DNA from: Guillardia theta CCMP2712
Lineage: Eukaryota > Cryptophyceae > Pyrenomonadales > Geminigeraceae
Reading direction: 5' to 3'
Length of the DNA stretch: 64,000 nucleotides
Assembly: GCF_000315625.1 (NCBI RefSeq)
Contig: NW_005434642.1
Location: forward strand, 299,179-363,178
The number at the start of each line of letters is the position of its first letter. Position 1 is the first letter of the stretch. Below are positions 1 through 10,342 of this stretch, in pieces. A program made the translations under genes and the position numbers. The notes beneath the pieces are model-generated. The model was given only the letters and a program-made list of their open reading frames with translations, was not told where the DNA came from and did no database searches.

Positions 1-381
1 ATGCTTGATCGCCTTGTCTGTCTTGTCCAGAAGTTGATATGCCCTTGCAAGTACCTTATGAGTGTCGATGATGCCATTCCAGTTGTAATCACTCTTGGCG
101 AATTCAAGAAATTTCTTCAGATATCTTATAGATTGATTGTACATCTTCTCCTCGAAGAACGCGATACCGAGACATCGGTATATGTTGTGAACGGCCTTGT
201 CATCAATACCTTTACTTCGCTTGGCGAACCGAGTCACATCTTTTTCCAAGGTGACTACAGCTCTGTAGTCACCCCTCTCGAATTCCCTTGCAAACCGATG
301 AAAGCTTTCGATCTCATGCTTCAACTCCCTCGCATGCGCACGGTGATCTGTCCCTTGAGACTCTGTCTCGCTCGCACTCAT
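1..381 (-). CDS. TPR-repeat protein, N-terminal part (runs off the window)
   Basis: Reading leftward from an ATG at 379-381, 127 codons are open to the first base of the window. The protein begins MSASETESQGTDHRAHAREL and then has a helical pattern typical of TPR units: a YRAVVTLEKDVTRFAKR helix, HNIYRCLGIAFFEEKMYNQS, and a start of the next unit, THKVLARAYQLLDKTDKA. The Gly/Ala/Tyr spacing and the LGIAFFEEKMY-type helix A resemble the TPRs of GPSM2/Pins-like scaffold proteins, but that is only a family-level resemblance. No signal peptide is present, so a cytosolic adaptor role is the simplest inference. The rest of the gene lies left of position 1. A long CTGT microsatellite lies immediately upstream of the start. 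Confidence 0.7.
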   Translation of the reverse strand, partial: MSASETESQGTDHRAHARELKHEIESFHRFAREFERGDYRAVVTLEKDVTRFAKRSKGIDDKAVHNIYRCLGIAFFEEKMYNQSIRYLKKFLEFAKSDYNWNGIIDTHKVLARAYQLLDKTDKAIKH

Positions 382-474
382 GCCATGGGCGACACGTCAC
401 TTGGCTCTACTGGACACGCAGGGTTGGTCATGCACACATGTACCACTCTCACTCTCGCACTCAGAGGGACGGCT

Positions 475-612
<138 letters not shown>

Positions 613-639
613 CTCGCTCTCTCCCTCTTGTCACACACA

Positions 640-830
640 CTTTCTCTCTACTGTCAGTGAGTTGAGGGAGAGGCGTCACTTTGACAAACCGTTGACTCTT
701 TTTAACAAGTTTCACTGAACCGCTCATCATCAGCTTTCTGCCTCACTCTGATGAGTCCAAGTCACTGACCCAGCGTAGTCCGGGAGTTCGCCGCGAGCTC
801 CGGGCCGCGACAACTCAGGTGAAGATTGAG
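640..830. promoter_or_regulatory. GC-rich island with TCACTGA motifs (copy 1)
   Basis: The spacer between the TPR gene and the next gene's 3' end holds TCAGTGAG, TTCACTGAAC and GTCACTGACC within about 120 bp, then a CCGCGAGCTCCGGGCCGCG block. The same motif and composition recur in five other spacers of this window. A promoter role is inferred from position only. Confidence 0.35.
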
Positions 831-981
831 ATCTCAGGAACTTGAATCCGGCAGCTTTTCATAGACTCGATCGTACACGTCCAGAGTGCTAGCGTTGCCC
901 TGCGGGTTGACATTGTAATTGTACCTAAGACGTCCAGGGTCAGATGGAAGACTAGGATGGATTGAAAAGTATTCGCTCAAG

Positions 982-2725
982 TCACCACTCAATCTTGTCC
1001 GGATCAACATCTTCCCATTCCTCTGCAGGCCATTCCGTCCTGTCCCTTTCATCTGTCATGAATCCCGTCAGACCAACAAGGGGAAATCCGAGGCAGACAC
1101 ACGTGGAAAGAACTTGAAGAAATCCTTCCTTGAAATCCTCGTAGGCTCGATATCTTCGATATGCTTGACGAGCCTTGTCAAACCTCTACATGTTCCAAAG
1201 TTCCAGTCAGTGCAGCCGCCTCCTACTCTCTTTCCTGACTTGCAAGTGAGGCACGGTAGAGGATCGTAACGGCAAGGGCAAAACTCTCTCTTTGTTTGAG
1301 CTATGATTTCGCTCCCGTTGAAAATCATCTGCCAAGACAAAGTTTCAGAGCTCCAGACAACCTCATCGTCAGCGACGAACAGGCTGTCGGGGAAGCTCAG
1401 TGAAAATCCTCGGCGGTTCCTGTCCATGGGCCACAGCGATCTCCTCAGGAGTCATCCAAACAGGCTTTCGACGTTATCAAGCACTCAGTTCGTGACATGC
1501 CAGCAAGCCAAGTCAACTCACCTCTTCACCAAATTCCGAGATGTTTGGTAGATCTTTCAAGTCTTTATCAGTGACTTCTTCGATGCGTCCTTGCCATCCT
1601 GTTCCAAGTTCACAAGTCGAGACAGTGATGGCAGGGGATGACCTTCTGGAGGAGGTACCAGCCTGTAGAGGTCCTTGACAGCAAGCATGTCCTCGTCCAC
1701 CTCCGATTCCCGTTGCTGCTCGTTCTCAACATTCTCTTGTTCAGATGGGTCGCCTTCGTTTGTCTTGTTCTTGGTTTCCGAATTCCAGGCTGAGGCGTAG
1801 ATCCTCGAGTACATCTCTCGCCAGGCAGTAGCATTCATTTCTGTCGTGCGGTCAATGTAGACTTCCTCAGGCAGGGGATCAAACCTGGATCAACTGAGCT
1901 TTCGTTGAATGACAGCTCGTCACCAGCTTCATCTGATCCAACACCAGTGAGATGAGGATACAACTTTATCACTCCCTCACCTTCGCTTTCCTCCCTCAGG
2001 GTTGCAGGATCGTGTACGGCAAAGAAGTTTTTGCGCTTATCCGGATCGCTGGTGGCTACGATAGACAAATCTGTCGAATTTTCCTCGGATACGTACTCTT
2101 CTAACAGCCCGTGCTGGTAGTATCCCCGGCCTTCTTTCCCGTCTGTGAACATGTAATCCTTTTTGGGCCCGAGGTACTGAACTCAAGCCCGTCAGCATTG
2201 CTCCAGCGCCATAATGGGTACGTACAGACGAGCTCTGGATGAAAGGTTTCTTCTGCTTGACTTTTGAACACAATCAAGAAGTCATAGGCAGCTCTCGTCT
2301 AACTGAATGATCACCTTCAGAGTAGCTGAAGCCGTCTGACAGTAATTTGGCGTCTGCTTTCTGTGTGGTTTCCAGAGTGTTGAAGTAACTACAGCGCATT
2401 TCATCATGAAACTTGCAGACTAGATCTTCTTCTCAAGACCTGTACAGATCCCAGAGACGCGAGAGTGGCGTGCTTGCATTTAAGAGAAGAGTTTTCAGCC
2501 ATGCTCGAGTTTCACCATGCCTGTAATTCAAGTCAGCATGAAAGCAGCTCCGTTGGGTTGGGAACACTTGGCAAGAAACGCAACGAGCTCGGAACGCTCG
2601 ATCTTTTGTTTAACTTCGTCATTGTCATCGAGCCCCTGCAAATCGCAGGATGTTATTACAAGCCCTTGCAAGAACAGAGTGAAGAGAATGACTTCGGTGA
2701 TGTTGATCTTCCCAAGATGCTTCAT
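982..2725 (-). CDS. Hypothetical secreted/membrane protein, multi-exon
   Basis: The start is ATG 2723-2725: MKHLGKINITEVILFTLFLQ begins a hydrophobic leader ending near ITSC, a probable signal peptide. Downstream exons can be chained through introns of 41-57 nt: AYDFLIVFKSQAEETFHPEL, then YLGPKKDYMFTDGKEGRGYY, then acidic sequence, PEEVYIDRTTE, LYRLVPPPEGWQGRIEEVTD, FGEEPVWMTPEEIAVAHGQE, a Cys-rich CPCRYDPLPCLTCKSGKR segment and RRYRAYEDFKEGF. The last part is a hydrophobic helix (LSTCVCLGFPLVGLTGF) and an acidic tail ending EEWEDVDPDKIEW, stop at 982-984. A frame change near 1870-1890 is not cleanly explained by an intron, and the second exon is uncertain. I do not recognise the family. It may be a type I membrane protein with a short acidic cytosolic tail. 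Confidence 0.5.
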
Positions 2726-2789
2726 GAAAGTCCCTAACACTGACGTTAAGTGACCTTGTGGGCAGGGCTCAATGTGACGATACCATTGT

Positions 2790-3616
2790 TCAAACTTTCA
2801 TTATACTCTTGATCTACAGCTCCCAGAGCATCCTATCATCATCTCATTCAGGCAAGTTCCATGTAAGACGAGAGGGAGAGTACCTCAAACGATGCGGAGA
2901 ACAACTCATCGCTGAAAGTGTCCTCAGAACTGAGGGTTGACGAGCTCAAGGGCTCCCAATCATCGTCCAGGTTCTCCTCATATGCAGACAGTTGTTCAGG
3001 ACCTTCCGGAGAGAGGTCTCTCTGCCACACACATGATCAGACACCACTTACTCAGGAGGAGGACAAGGCTAGCAGAGTTCGAGTCTCACCCATTCCTGCG
3101 TCGGCTTCTTCTGCCTCTTACTGAGGGAGTCCATTCGACCTGAATCCGCCCTTCGAGCACCGCCTTTTTTATCAGAGTCACTGTCCTCTAGAGAGGAAAT
3201 CCCTTTTTGCAGAAGGTTGGTCAGGCTGCAGAGCTGTAATCAGTGATATTACCTCTCACAAGCTCTACTTCCGATGACTTGGAGCAGGCATCCGGGCCCT
3301 CCAAGTTACCAGATTCATCCGACATGTGACCCGAACCTCCTCTCAGACAAGGTATCTTGTGTCTCGCACCTGCAGGCATCCCTCTTGACACGCATGACAG
3401 CAACCTGCCCAGGTTGGGACTGGTTCTACTACCCCGCTCCGTAGGCAGTTGCACCATTCTGTTGACAAGGCATGCTGGTTGTCCCAGCGCTCGTCTTATC
3501 AGTCTGATGAGGGGAAAGAAGGAAAATCGAGCTCCGTGCTCCTCCATATCTCCCTCCTGCAGCAGCAGGAGCAGCAGGAGCAGCAGCATTGCGCCTGCTC
3601 CCCGTCTCCCGGCCAT
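2790..3616 (-). CDS. Hypothetical acidic, Ser-rich protein with leader peptide
   Basis: ATG at 3614-3616 opens with MAGRRGAGAM followed by nine leucines, a strong hydrophobic leader, then a basic segment (FPLIRLIRRALG). Exons joined by canonical introns give HMSDESGNLEGPDACSKSSE, LTNLLQKGISSLEDSDSDKK, a basic patch DSLSKRQKKPTQEW, then LSPEGPEQLSAYEENLDDDW and a Ser/Asp-rich run. The last exon reads IKSIMKV with the stop at 2790-2792. The donor GTGAGA after ...SSEVEL and the acceptor before LCSLTNLL fit well. No known domain is visible. The gene ends only about 65 bp upstream of the next minus-strand gene's ATG, and its start is divergent from the NDUFS5-like gene, with a GGGGTA-rich tract between them. 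Confidence 0.5.
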
Positions 3617-3667
3617 GAGCCCGGTCGATCGGATCGAGTCTGCCTCGGGGAAAGCCAGCTCTGGATA

Positions 3668-3716
3668 CTTCACGGATACCTTCACGGATACCTTCACGGA
3701 TACCTTCACGGATACT
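3668..3716. repeat. 12-bp tandem repeat, about 4 copies
   Basis: TTCACGGATACC is repeated about four times just upstream of the minus-strand start at 3616, in the divergent promoter region. Confidence 0.9.
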
Positions 3717-3734
3717 GGCTGCTATTGCCTCGGC

Positions 3735-3960
3735 CGCGATAAAGTACTGAGGGTAGGGCAGTCTGTATGGATTATGGGGGGGTACATTGGTGCAATTGTA
3801 CTCTAGGGGTAGGGTGCCTGTCATTGTTGCCGTTTCAGGCTGGGGTACTTTACACATCAACTGACCGGTGAAGAAATTTTATGAACCCGTACATGACAAC
3901 ACCCTCTGGAGAGTTCTCGTGGGGTGGTGGAGCATGGTTGATCGGAGGGGTGGGGTACAT
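3735..3960. promoter_or_regulatory. GGGGTA-rich tract in divergent promoter
   Basis: The spacer between the start at 3616 (minus) and that at 3982 (plus) contains GGGGGGGTACATT, TCTAGGGGTAGGGTG and GGGGTGGGGTAC. Similar G/TA tracts recur between other divergent gene pairs here. A promoter role is inferred from repeated position. Confidence 0.3.
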
Positions 3961-3981
3961 GTGAGGAGGAAGGCTTCAACA

Positions 3982-4851
3982 ATGTCGTCTGGGTTCGGGG
4001 CGAGAGGCGGGACAGGCCGCTGTTATGGCTTCTGGACGGACTTTCATGAGTGCATGAAGCAGACAGACGACCCCAACACATGCATCAAGGCGAGAGAGGC
4101 AAGTTTCTCTTCTCCTTCTGCTCCTCATCTCCCTCTCTGTCTCTCTGCCTCCTTGGTCCCGTTCCCCAACGTCTCCTATGACAGCGGTTCCACTGAAATC
4201 TGATGCGATGGTTTGAATGTGCATTTTACCTCTGAGAGAATCTGTCTCATTTGGTTATCTGGGCTGTTTTTGTTTTGTTGTCTTGCTGTGGATCATAAGT
4301 GTAGTACTGCGGGTCGTAATTTTGATTGAATGGTTGTATACGAATCTAATTTGGATTATTACGAAGTGGTGCTGTATGTACTTCTTATCTACTAATATGA
4401 ATCATTTCAAAAGCGACATGTTTGATTCGGGTATATTAGAGGATATTAGGAATAGATTTCAAACAGGATTGAAAGAACTTAAGTGTGTGTCAAGAATATC
4501 GTTTTTTCTCCTTTAATTTGAATATGAACAGGATTACTTTGAATGCTTGCACCATTTCAAAGAGATGGCAAGAATCAATGCCATCACCTTGGAAGCTCGT
4601 CGCCAAGAAAAATTGGCAAAAGAGGTGATCGTAACGAATTGTTCTTCTATGATCTCACTATTGCTTCCCAGCAAAAAGCTGAAACAAGTTAGGCTTTGTT
4701 TTGGATGGCTTTGTGATTTACGATTACAGACAAAATCGAACTTGAATCAATTTTATGTGTGCATTTACTTTGAAACTGATTGATGGAGGATGCGATAAAA
4801 TCATGGAAGGTGAGGGCAGCGGGAGAAAGAGAAAAGATGGTGTTGATGGTT
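3982..4851 (+). CDS. NDUFS5-like complex I 15-kDa subunit (twin CX9C)
   Basis: Exon 1 is 3982-4098 and exon 2 is 4532-4624. Together they encode [20 protein letters not shown], then [19 protein letters not shown] joined to [18 protein letters not shown]. Two CX9C motifs are exact ([11 protein letters not shown] and C-IKAREDYFE-C), as in intermembrane-space proteins oxidised by the Mia40 pathway. The REDYxECLHHxKE block is characteristic of NDUFS5, an accessory subunit of respiratory complex I. The intron between the exons starts with GC (GAG|GCAAGT), not GT, which keeps the conserved RE-DY junction in phase. The last exon is unresolved: candidates lie at about 4737-4785 or 4811-4851, so the end given is approximate. 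The 430-bp first intron is long and AT-rich compared with its neighbours. Confidence 0.8.
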
Positions 4852-5256
4852 AGTCTTCTAGCTTCGATAACTCCCCAAGCTCGATCTCATCATCATATGC
4901 ACACATGGGTTCATACTGCATCATATTCAGACTGCGGTCACGCTTTAACCTGCCCAAGGAGGGCAAGACAAAATTTTCTCACGTGCGGTGCTGAACGAAA
5001 TCTATGGTTGGTCTCGCGTTTCTTGGGAGCAAAGTAGTTCTGATTCAACGTCATGGAGGATGATACACATTCACCCTTCCTCCCTCTACCTCACTCCCCC
5101 ACTCCTTCTCTCCCTCATCACAAACTCTCGCTCTCGCCCTCACCTTGACATCAGCAAGGTAACTTCGAACGAGGTTCACAAGGTGATGGCTGCCGGATCT
5201 CAGCCCCATGCCAACTCTGAGGATACAGAGCGAGAAGCAATACACTGAATTCTCCG

Positions 5257-7191
5257 TCATATGCTGCTAGCAATCGAGTAGTCAAGCACACCAGCTGCGA
5301 GCCCGAACAGCAGTAGCAGCAGGTCGACCAACGGTAACCCATTGCTGCAGTACACTTAGTACTTCAGGGTCCTCCATTGGACTTGAGCAAGCACCTAGAT
5401 TTCAAGCTGGATGGGATCATATCTTGAAAGAGACTGTGGATGGATGTGTTCTGTTGAAGAGATATCAATCCTTGACAAGACGAAATCTCAATATTACCTG
5501 GAGATAGGCCTTCACTGCGATGTAATCCCCAAAGCTGCCGACAAAGTCTGGCAAAGAACTGTTTCCAGACTGGCATGCTGGTTACTGCGAAGTGCGTCTA
5601 TGGTCGAAAGAGAATTATACCTGGAGCCACTTTGACAGTTTGTCCACTGTTGCCTCAATCGAAGTTCCATTCGCCTGCTTCACGATCCAATTCTGCAAAA
5701 AATTCCCCATGATCAGATTTTCCCTCAGATGCACGTGACTGTGTGCAATACCTTGATGACCTCAGAGGGGTCCAACGAGCTTATTTTATGCACGCAAGTG
5801 TACCGCATTATGTCCCCGTCAAGGTACGCAAGGAAGATATCAAGACCATCTTTAGAGACCGCTAGTCCTGAAAAATGTTTGTCGTTGCTCTCTGGGCAAG
5901 ATCGTCACCTTCCAGAAACGTCCGGCCAAGGCTACAAACCTCCTACTGAGAGCCTCAACAAGGTCCGTCCGTCCATGTCCACTTGGAACAGTCCACCTGG
6001 CGATCGCTTTTGCAGAAGAAGGACGTATCCATGCTCGTTCTGGCCACCCTCACCTTTGATGAACCCAAGGTCTCCGATCTTGCCGAACGAGCCACCTCCT
6101 CCCCATTCAAGCGCAACCCGCTCTTCACATGCTTTGTTGCTCTCTCCCTCCAGTAGCTCCCCTCCTAGCGTTCCATGCTTTTGCAAGCACAATTCATGAG
6201 CGATTGCGAGAGCTGTGTCTGACTGTCTGTCTGCCCACCAGACGACATCTGTCACGTGCTGATTGCCTTCATGCTGATGCCGCACTTTCGAGATCACGCG
6301 TGGCTTGTTGTTGGCAACATAGAAATCCTTTCGCATCCAGTCGAAGGCAATACCATCAAGATCGGAATTTTTCTGAAGATATTCTTTACAATTCGAGCGA
6401 GTGATGGAAATGAGATGGTTACGTTCACCTCTTTCGGCTCAAGCTGGAATGTTTCATGGAGGATCTTCGAATACTCTAATGTGTCTTCGAGAAGCCATTG
6501 CTTGCTCAAGTTCACGAACGTGATTCTATCATGATAGACCAGTCAACATTTCTCATCGCCAGACAAACGACCACACCTTGGCATGGAAGTTTCCACGTAA
6601 CCAAAGATTGAATCCCGAACGTAGGAGAGGGCTGTCAAGCGCAGGGGTCAAGTAGGTAACAATGAGGTCTTAGAACACCTGTAATGTTCCCAAAGCCTAC
6701 CATTCTACGTCGGTTTATGATTTTGCCTCCTGGCCAACAAGTAAGATCCGGTCGTGCTGCCGAAACGAAGGGGTCATTGATAACCTTGATTGTATTCGAT
6801 GATTTCCATTCCTTTCTACGATAATGGCATTGGTGACAAACAGAAGTAATTGCATAACTGAATACCTCTACATTTCTATGGATCACCATCAGGGAATTGT
6901 TATGGTCGAAGTATGCTGTCCCTGACAAAACCACCTTACTCGGGCACATTTGGCAACACAAGTTCCGTTTACCCAAGACTTCTTCAGAAGTTCCTCGGAA
7001 ATCATCAGCACTCCACTGGCTCTTTGTATCAACATGCGAACAAGAGGTGGAGTTGAGCTTACCGAGTTGACCTTGAAATCGTCGACGAGGCAGAGCCCGT
7101 CGAAAGAAGCACACGGGACGGGCAAATTCACATACAGGAGGGAGAGATACAAGAAAATACATCGAACCCCACGCATCGTCGCCATCCTCAT
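5257..7191 (-). CDS. Secreted beta-propeller-like protein with C-terminal hydrophobic anchor
   Basis: ATG 7189-7191 gives MRMATMRGVRCIFLYLSLLY, a signal peptide, followed by VPCASFDGLCLVDDFKVNS and a GT donor. Later exons include LDGIAFDWMRKDFYVANNKP, which resembles a YWTD/LDLR class B propeller blade (DGxAxDWxxxxxYxxNNxxxxI). GLAVSKDGLDIFLAYLDGDI looks like another blade, and Gly-rich GSFGKIGDLGFIKGEGGQNE a loop. The end joins as SLPDFVGSFGDYIAVKAYLQ, NTSIHSLFQDMIPSSLKSS, NGLPLVDLLLLLFGLAAGVL and DYSIASSI, with the stop at 5257-5259. That tail is either a transmembrane helix or a GPI-attachment signal. Blade number and exact exons between 6600 and 7000 are not settled. The function is unknown; an extracellular binding protein is an inference from the fold hint. 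Confidence 0.55.
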
Positions 7192-7771
7192 GGTCCAAGA
7201 AAGTGTAAAATCACTGCCGTTCTTCGAATCTACATGTGTACTTCGAGCATACGGGTCGATTTTACGAGTCTCCGATTCGACCCCACCTGCTCAGTCCCCG
7301 TCTCCCTTCCCCTCCTCCTGCTCTTGTTTGATGCTTCTCTATAGCTTTCCTTCGCAACGTCTTGCTTCGATGCTCTTCCTCGTGATCGCTGCCCCCTCCT
7401 CCTCTCCTCAAGCGCTCATACTGACCAGTCAGGCCTCCGACATGTTTTCCCGCATGTTTCCGCAAGGTTTGGTGAAAGGTCTACCAGCTTCTCCGGTTTC
7501 CGTGGTCTGCCATCATTCCCTGCCACTTGCTAATGCTTGCAGGGAAGATGCAGGCAAAGTGAGAGGGAGAGCGTTGGGGAGGAAGAGCAGACGAGGGGAG
7601 AAGAGGAAGGAGGAAGGGAGAACGCTGTGTGGACCAAGAGCAAGGGCTGAAGGAGGTAGGAGGAGGAGCAAGCATCTGCTAGTTGGCACGACAAGACGCC
7701 AAACGTGTGTTGGAGGAGGCAGGCACAAAGGCGACGCACTCGTTAGGAAAGCTCCATTGCGACGGATACCC
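7192..7771. other. Spacer upstream of the beta-propeller gene
   Basis: No supported gene. It contains CT-rich stretches (7280-7420) and a GGAAGA-rich purine stretch (7560-7670). The latter could be an intron of the small plus-strand gene that follows: ATGCTTGCAGGGAAG at about 7532 precedes a possible donor. Confidence 0.4.
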
Positions 7772-7927
7772 ATGGACGCTGGATATCGCACAGGGCTTGG
7801 CCACCCATATACTCGGCAGTACTTCAACCCCATCGAGACCGGCGCCGCCAACGTACACTTGAACCCGTGGTTGCTCCTCCTAGCACTAATCCTGATCTAT
7901 ATCTGGTCAGATTCATTTTATGCATGA
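7772..7927 (+). CDS. Candidate small single-pass membrane protein
   Basis: ATG 7772-7774 opens a 51-residue frame: MDAGYRTGLGHPYTRQYFNP, then IETGAANVHLNP and a clear transmembrane helix WLLLLALILIYIWSDSF near the C terminus. The codons before the ATG stay open, so upstream exons are possible; an ATG near 7532 with a donor after MLAGKMQAK would be one. The composition is unlike the surrounding spacer and looks coding. I do not recognise the family. Size and a single C-terminal helix would suit a small organelle-membrane subunit, but that is a guess. Confidence 0.4.
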   Translation: MDAGYRTGLGHPYTRQYFNPIETGAANVHLNPWLLLLALILIYIWSDSFYA

Positions 7928-8531
7928 TGAGGATGCTGATGAGCTCCATGACAGGTGGAAGACAATGATAAGTGGGAGCTCGCTGCTTGGAAGACAAGCA
8001 GCGCAAGCTACTTCTGGTACAGAGATGCACCCTAGCGGCTATGGATCGAGGGGTTATACGCGATTATGATAGATCGACAATAGAGTGTAGAAACATGTTC
8101 CTTTGTAGCTCTTGAGGATTTTGCCACGGATGGGATTATGCAGACAGTCTAACTGGGCATGATCATGTTCGATGTGACAAAGTTTAAGACAGGATTGATT
8201 GGCAAATACAAGTCTTTGTAATAGCTTTTGATACAAATCAACTCTGTGCAATCATTCCGCATGCTCTGCGATTCAGATTCATCAGCTTGTAAAATTTAAA
8301 ACGGTCAAGTTGAGCCTTCGCGAGTATATGTCATGCTTTAGCATTTAAGGTATGTGCTTGTAACCCGTTGCGTTCCACCCCTTAGGATCTCTCAACCCGT
8401 ACCTGCCGTTCAAGGATCAGGTTGAGTGCGATCAAGAGGCACTGCTCGTCACTTGTCCAAGTCTCCTTCAGTCACCGAAGGCACACTGCACCAACAAAGT
8501 CAAGACGGGCGAGAGCTGCAGAAGCCTCTCA
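7928..8531. other. Intergenic spacer
   Basis: No coding frame that I can support. It separates the small plus-strand gene from the 3' end of the repeat protein gene. Composition is ordinary and I see no repeat. Confidence 0.5.
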
Positions 8532-9665
8532 TCACTTGAGTCCTAACTTCACCGCCTCTTCTGCCGTGAGGGTGATTGGTCCACTGAGCCCCAGAGCTAT
8601 GAGAAGCAAATATCAGGCGCGATGCTTCTGAGAAAAAAGTTGGTTCATCGGGTCCAACCTGCAGCTTCATCGGCTGTCAGCCTGTACGTGGTTCCAAGCA
8701 AGCCCAAGTCTGATTTGTCCTGGTTCGTGACTTTCGACTGGTGTTTCATGTCAGAACTGCAGAATTCAAGCAGGAATACATACCAAATTCAACCCCAAAT
8801 GATCAATATCATCGTCAGTGACGGCTATAGGTGCAACGCCCATTGACTGTCATTAGATTATCAGCTTTTTACCGGGAAAATAGTGAAGGTGCACTACCTT
8901 GATGTCGTCGTCTGTTACAGGATCCAACTTCAAGCCGTATCTGATAGATTCGGACTGTCAGAAGAATGCCATACTCCATTGAGGTTCTACTTGTTCACAT
9001 CATCGTCGGTGACATCGATAGCGTCACGTTGGCGCGAACCAGACGGCGCAAGCAACCCATAGCGATCAACATCTTCCGCTGGAGCACATGTCAGCACTGA
9101 ACTCTTTGATCCCCAGCAGCGTTTTACCCGTCACAGGTTCATGAACGTCTTCGAACCCGCTCGGCGCAACCAGCCCGTATCGTTCTACGTCCTCGGGAGT
9201 GACCTGGATGTTTCCACCGTACCCGCCTGCTGCAGCTGTGGGTACACTCAACCCGAGTCTGAAGAGCACACGTCAGTCCTCAAGATGCTGTACACAAACA
9301 ACCCACCTCTCAATATCATCCTTGGTGACATTGATGGCGGGGACATTGAACCCTGCCGGTGCTTTCAATCCGAGCCTCTCGATATCGGCATCCGTGACTT
9401 GAATGTTTGGGGTTTCAAATCCCTGTGGAGCAGACAGGCCTAATCGGTCGATGTCTTGAGCTGTAACAGTGATCGATTCCTCCTGGACAAGGCTGGTGAG
9501 GCTCTCATACATTGAAATACCTCCCAACATCTGAGGTTTACCGGAGTCAACGAAGTCCGAGCTCCTTTGTGATGAGATGCCAAGAGCAAGATAGCTACAC
9601 AAGCTATGGCAGCGCCACAAACGCTAGCTTGAACACCCCTCCTCGTCCTCTGCTGCTTCTCCGCT
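8532..9665 (-). CDS. Signal-anchored protein of tandem VTxxDIERLGL repeats
   Basis: Exons joined by short introns (47 and 51 nt among those measured) encode an N-terminal hydrophobic anchor, ASVCGAAIACVAILLLASHH, then SLTSLVQEE and about nine copies of one unit: SITVTAQDIDRLGLSAPQGF, NIQVTDADIERLGLKAPAGF, AINVTKDDIERLGLSVP, NIQVTPEDVERYGLVAPSGF, HEPVTAEDVDRYGLLAPSG, AIDVTDDDSESIRYGLK, LDPVTDDDIKSMGV, PIAVTDDDIDHLGLN and PITLTAEEAVKLGLK, then the stop at 8532-8534. The consensus is (I)xVTxxDIxRLGLxAPxGF. Several introns fall inside a unit at a similar place, so the array probably grew by exon duplication. The true start is in an exon upstream of 9665 that I could not fix. I do not recognise the family and no enzymatic motif is present. 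Confidence 0.65.
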
Positions 9666-10342
9666 GACCGTTGACTACAAGGTACAGATTAGTCCAGGGA
9701 AGAAAACCAATCAACATCCATAGGATCAACATGACATATGTACTCCATGTCGTCAAAACTCTAGAGGCAACAAGAAACCAACCACATCACACATCTGAGT
9801 TCAACACTGAGAGGCATCATGAGGCAGACGAGCGTTCGACTAGAGCCCTTCGGGGCAAGGGACCGGGGGATCAAGTTCACTTCATCACAACTCCACATCA
9901 TGATATAACTGCCAGCAAGCAGCAAGGAAACAATGATCATACTTCACCATACCTTACTATGCATGGCTCGAACGTCCTGAAGTCTGCCATTACCAGCCGC
10001 ACCTCCTCCCCGCCTTCTGTTGCCTCCCCTGCCATCCCAAGCTATATCCGTCTCTTTCCGGTTACTTCCGTTATTGAAAGGAATGGAAAACCTGTCGACA
10101 AGGGAGGGGTATCTTTTCCTTGAATTCGAGGGGTGGTGAACAAGGGTACGAAGCGTCCAATCAGCATGGAGCTTTTCACAGGGTGAAATGGTTATGGCAG
10201 GCGAGAACGACGACGAAGGACGGCAGATAGATGGAAGAATCGAACTCGAATCTGAGTTCTATCCGGTGTCCCGGAGAAAGACACCTTGAAATCTCTCCTT
10301 CTTTCCCTCAGCAGTGAAGAAAGACTGGAGCGTGGGAGAGGG
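9666..10342. other. Spacer between repeat-protein gene and GT4 gene
   Basis: It must hold the first exon of the minus-strand repeat protein and the promoter of the GT4 gene. A 150-codon plus-strand frame (9671-10123) has no recognisable features and I do not call it. Confidence 0.35.

Noticed and set aside
6950-7927. 325-codon plus-strand frame
   Set aside because: Its first part is antisense to the beta-propeller gene's signal-peptide exon and its middle is purine-rich spacer. Only the last 51 codons look coding and are kept as a separate candidate.
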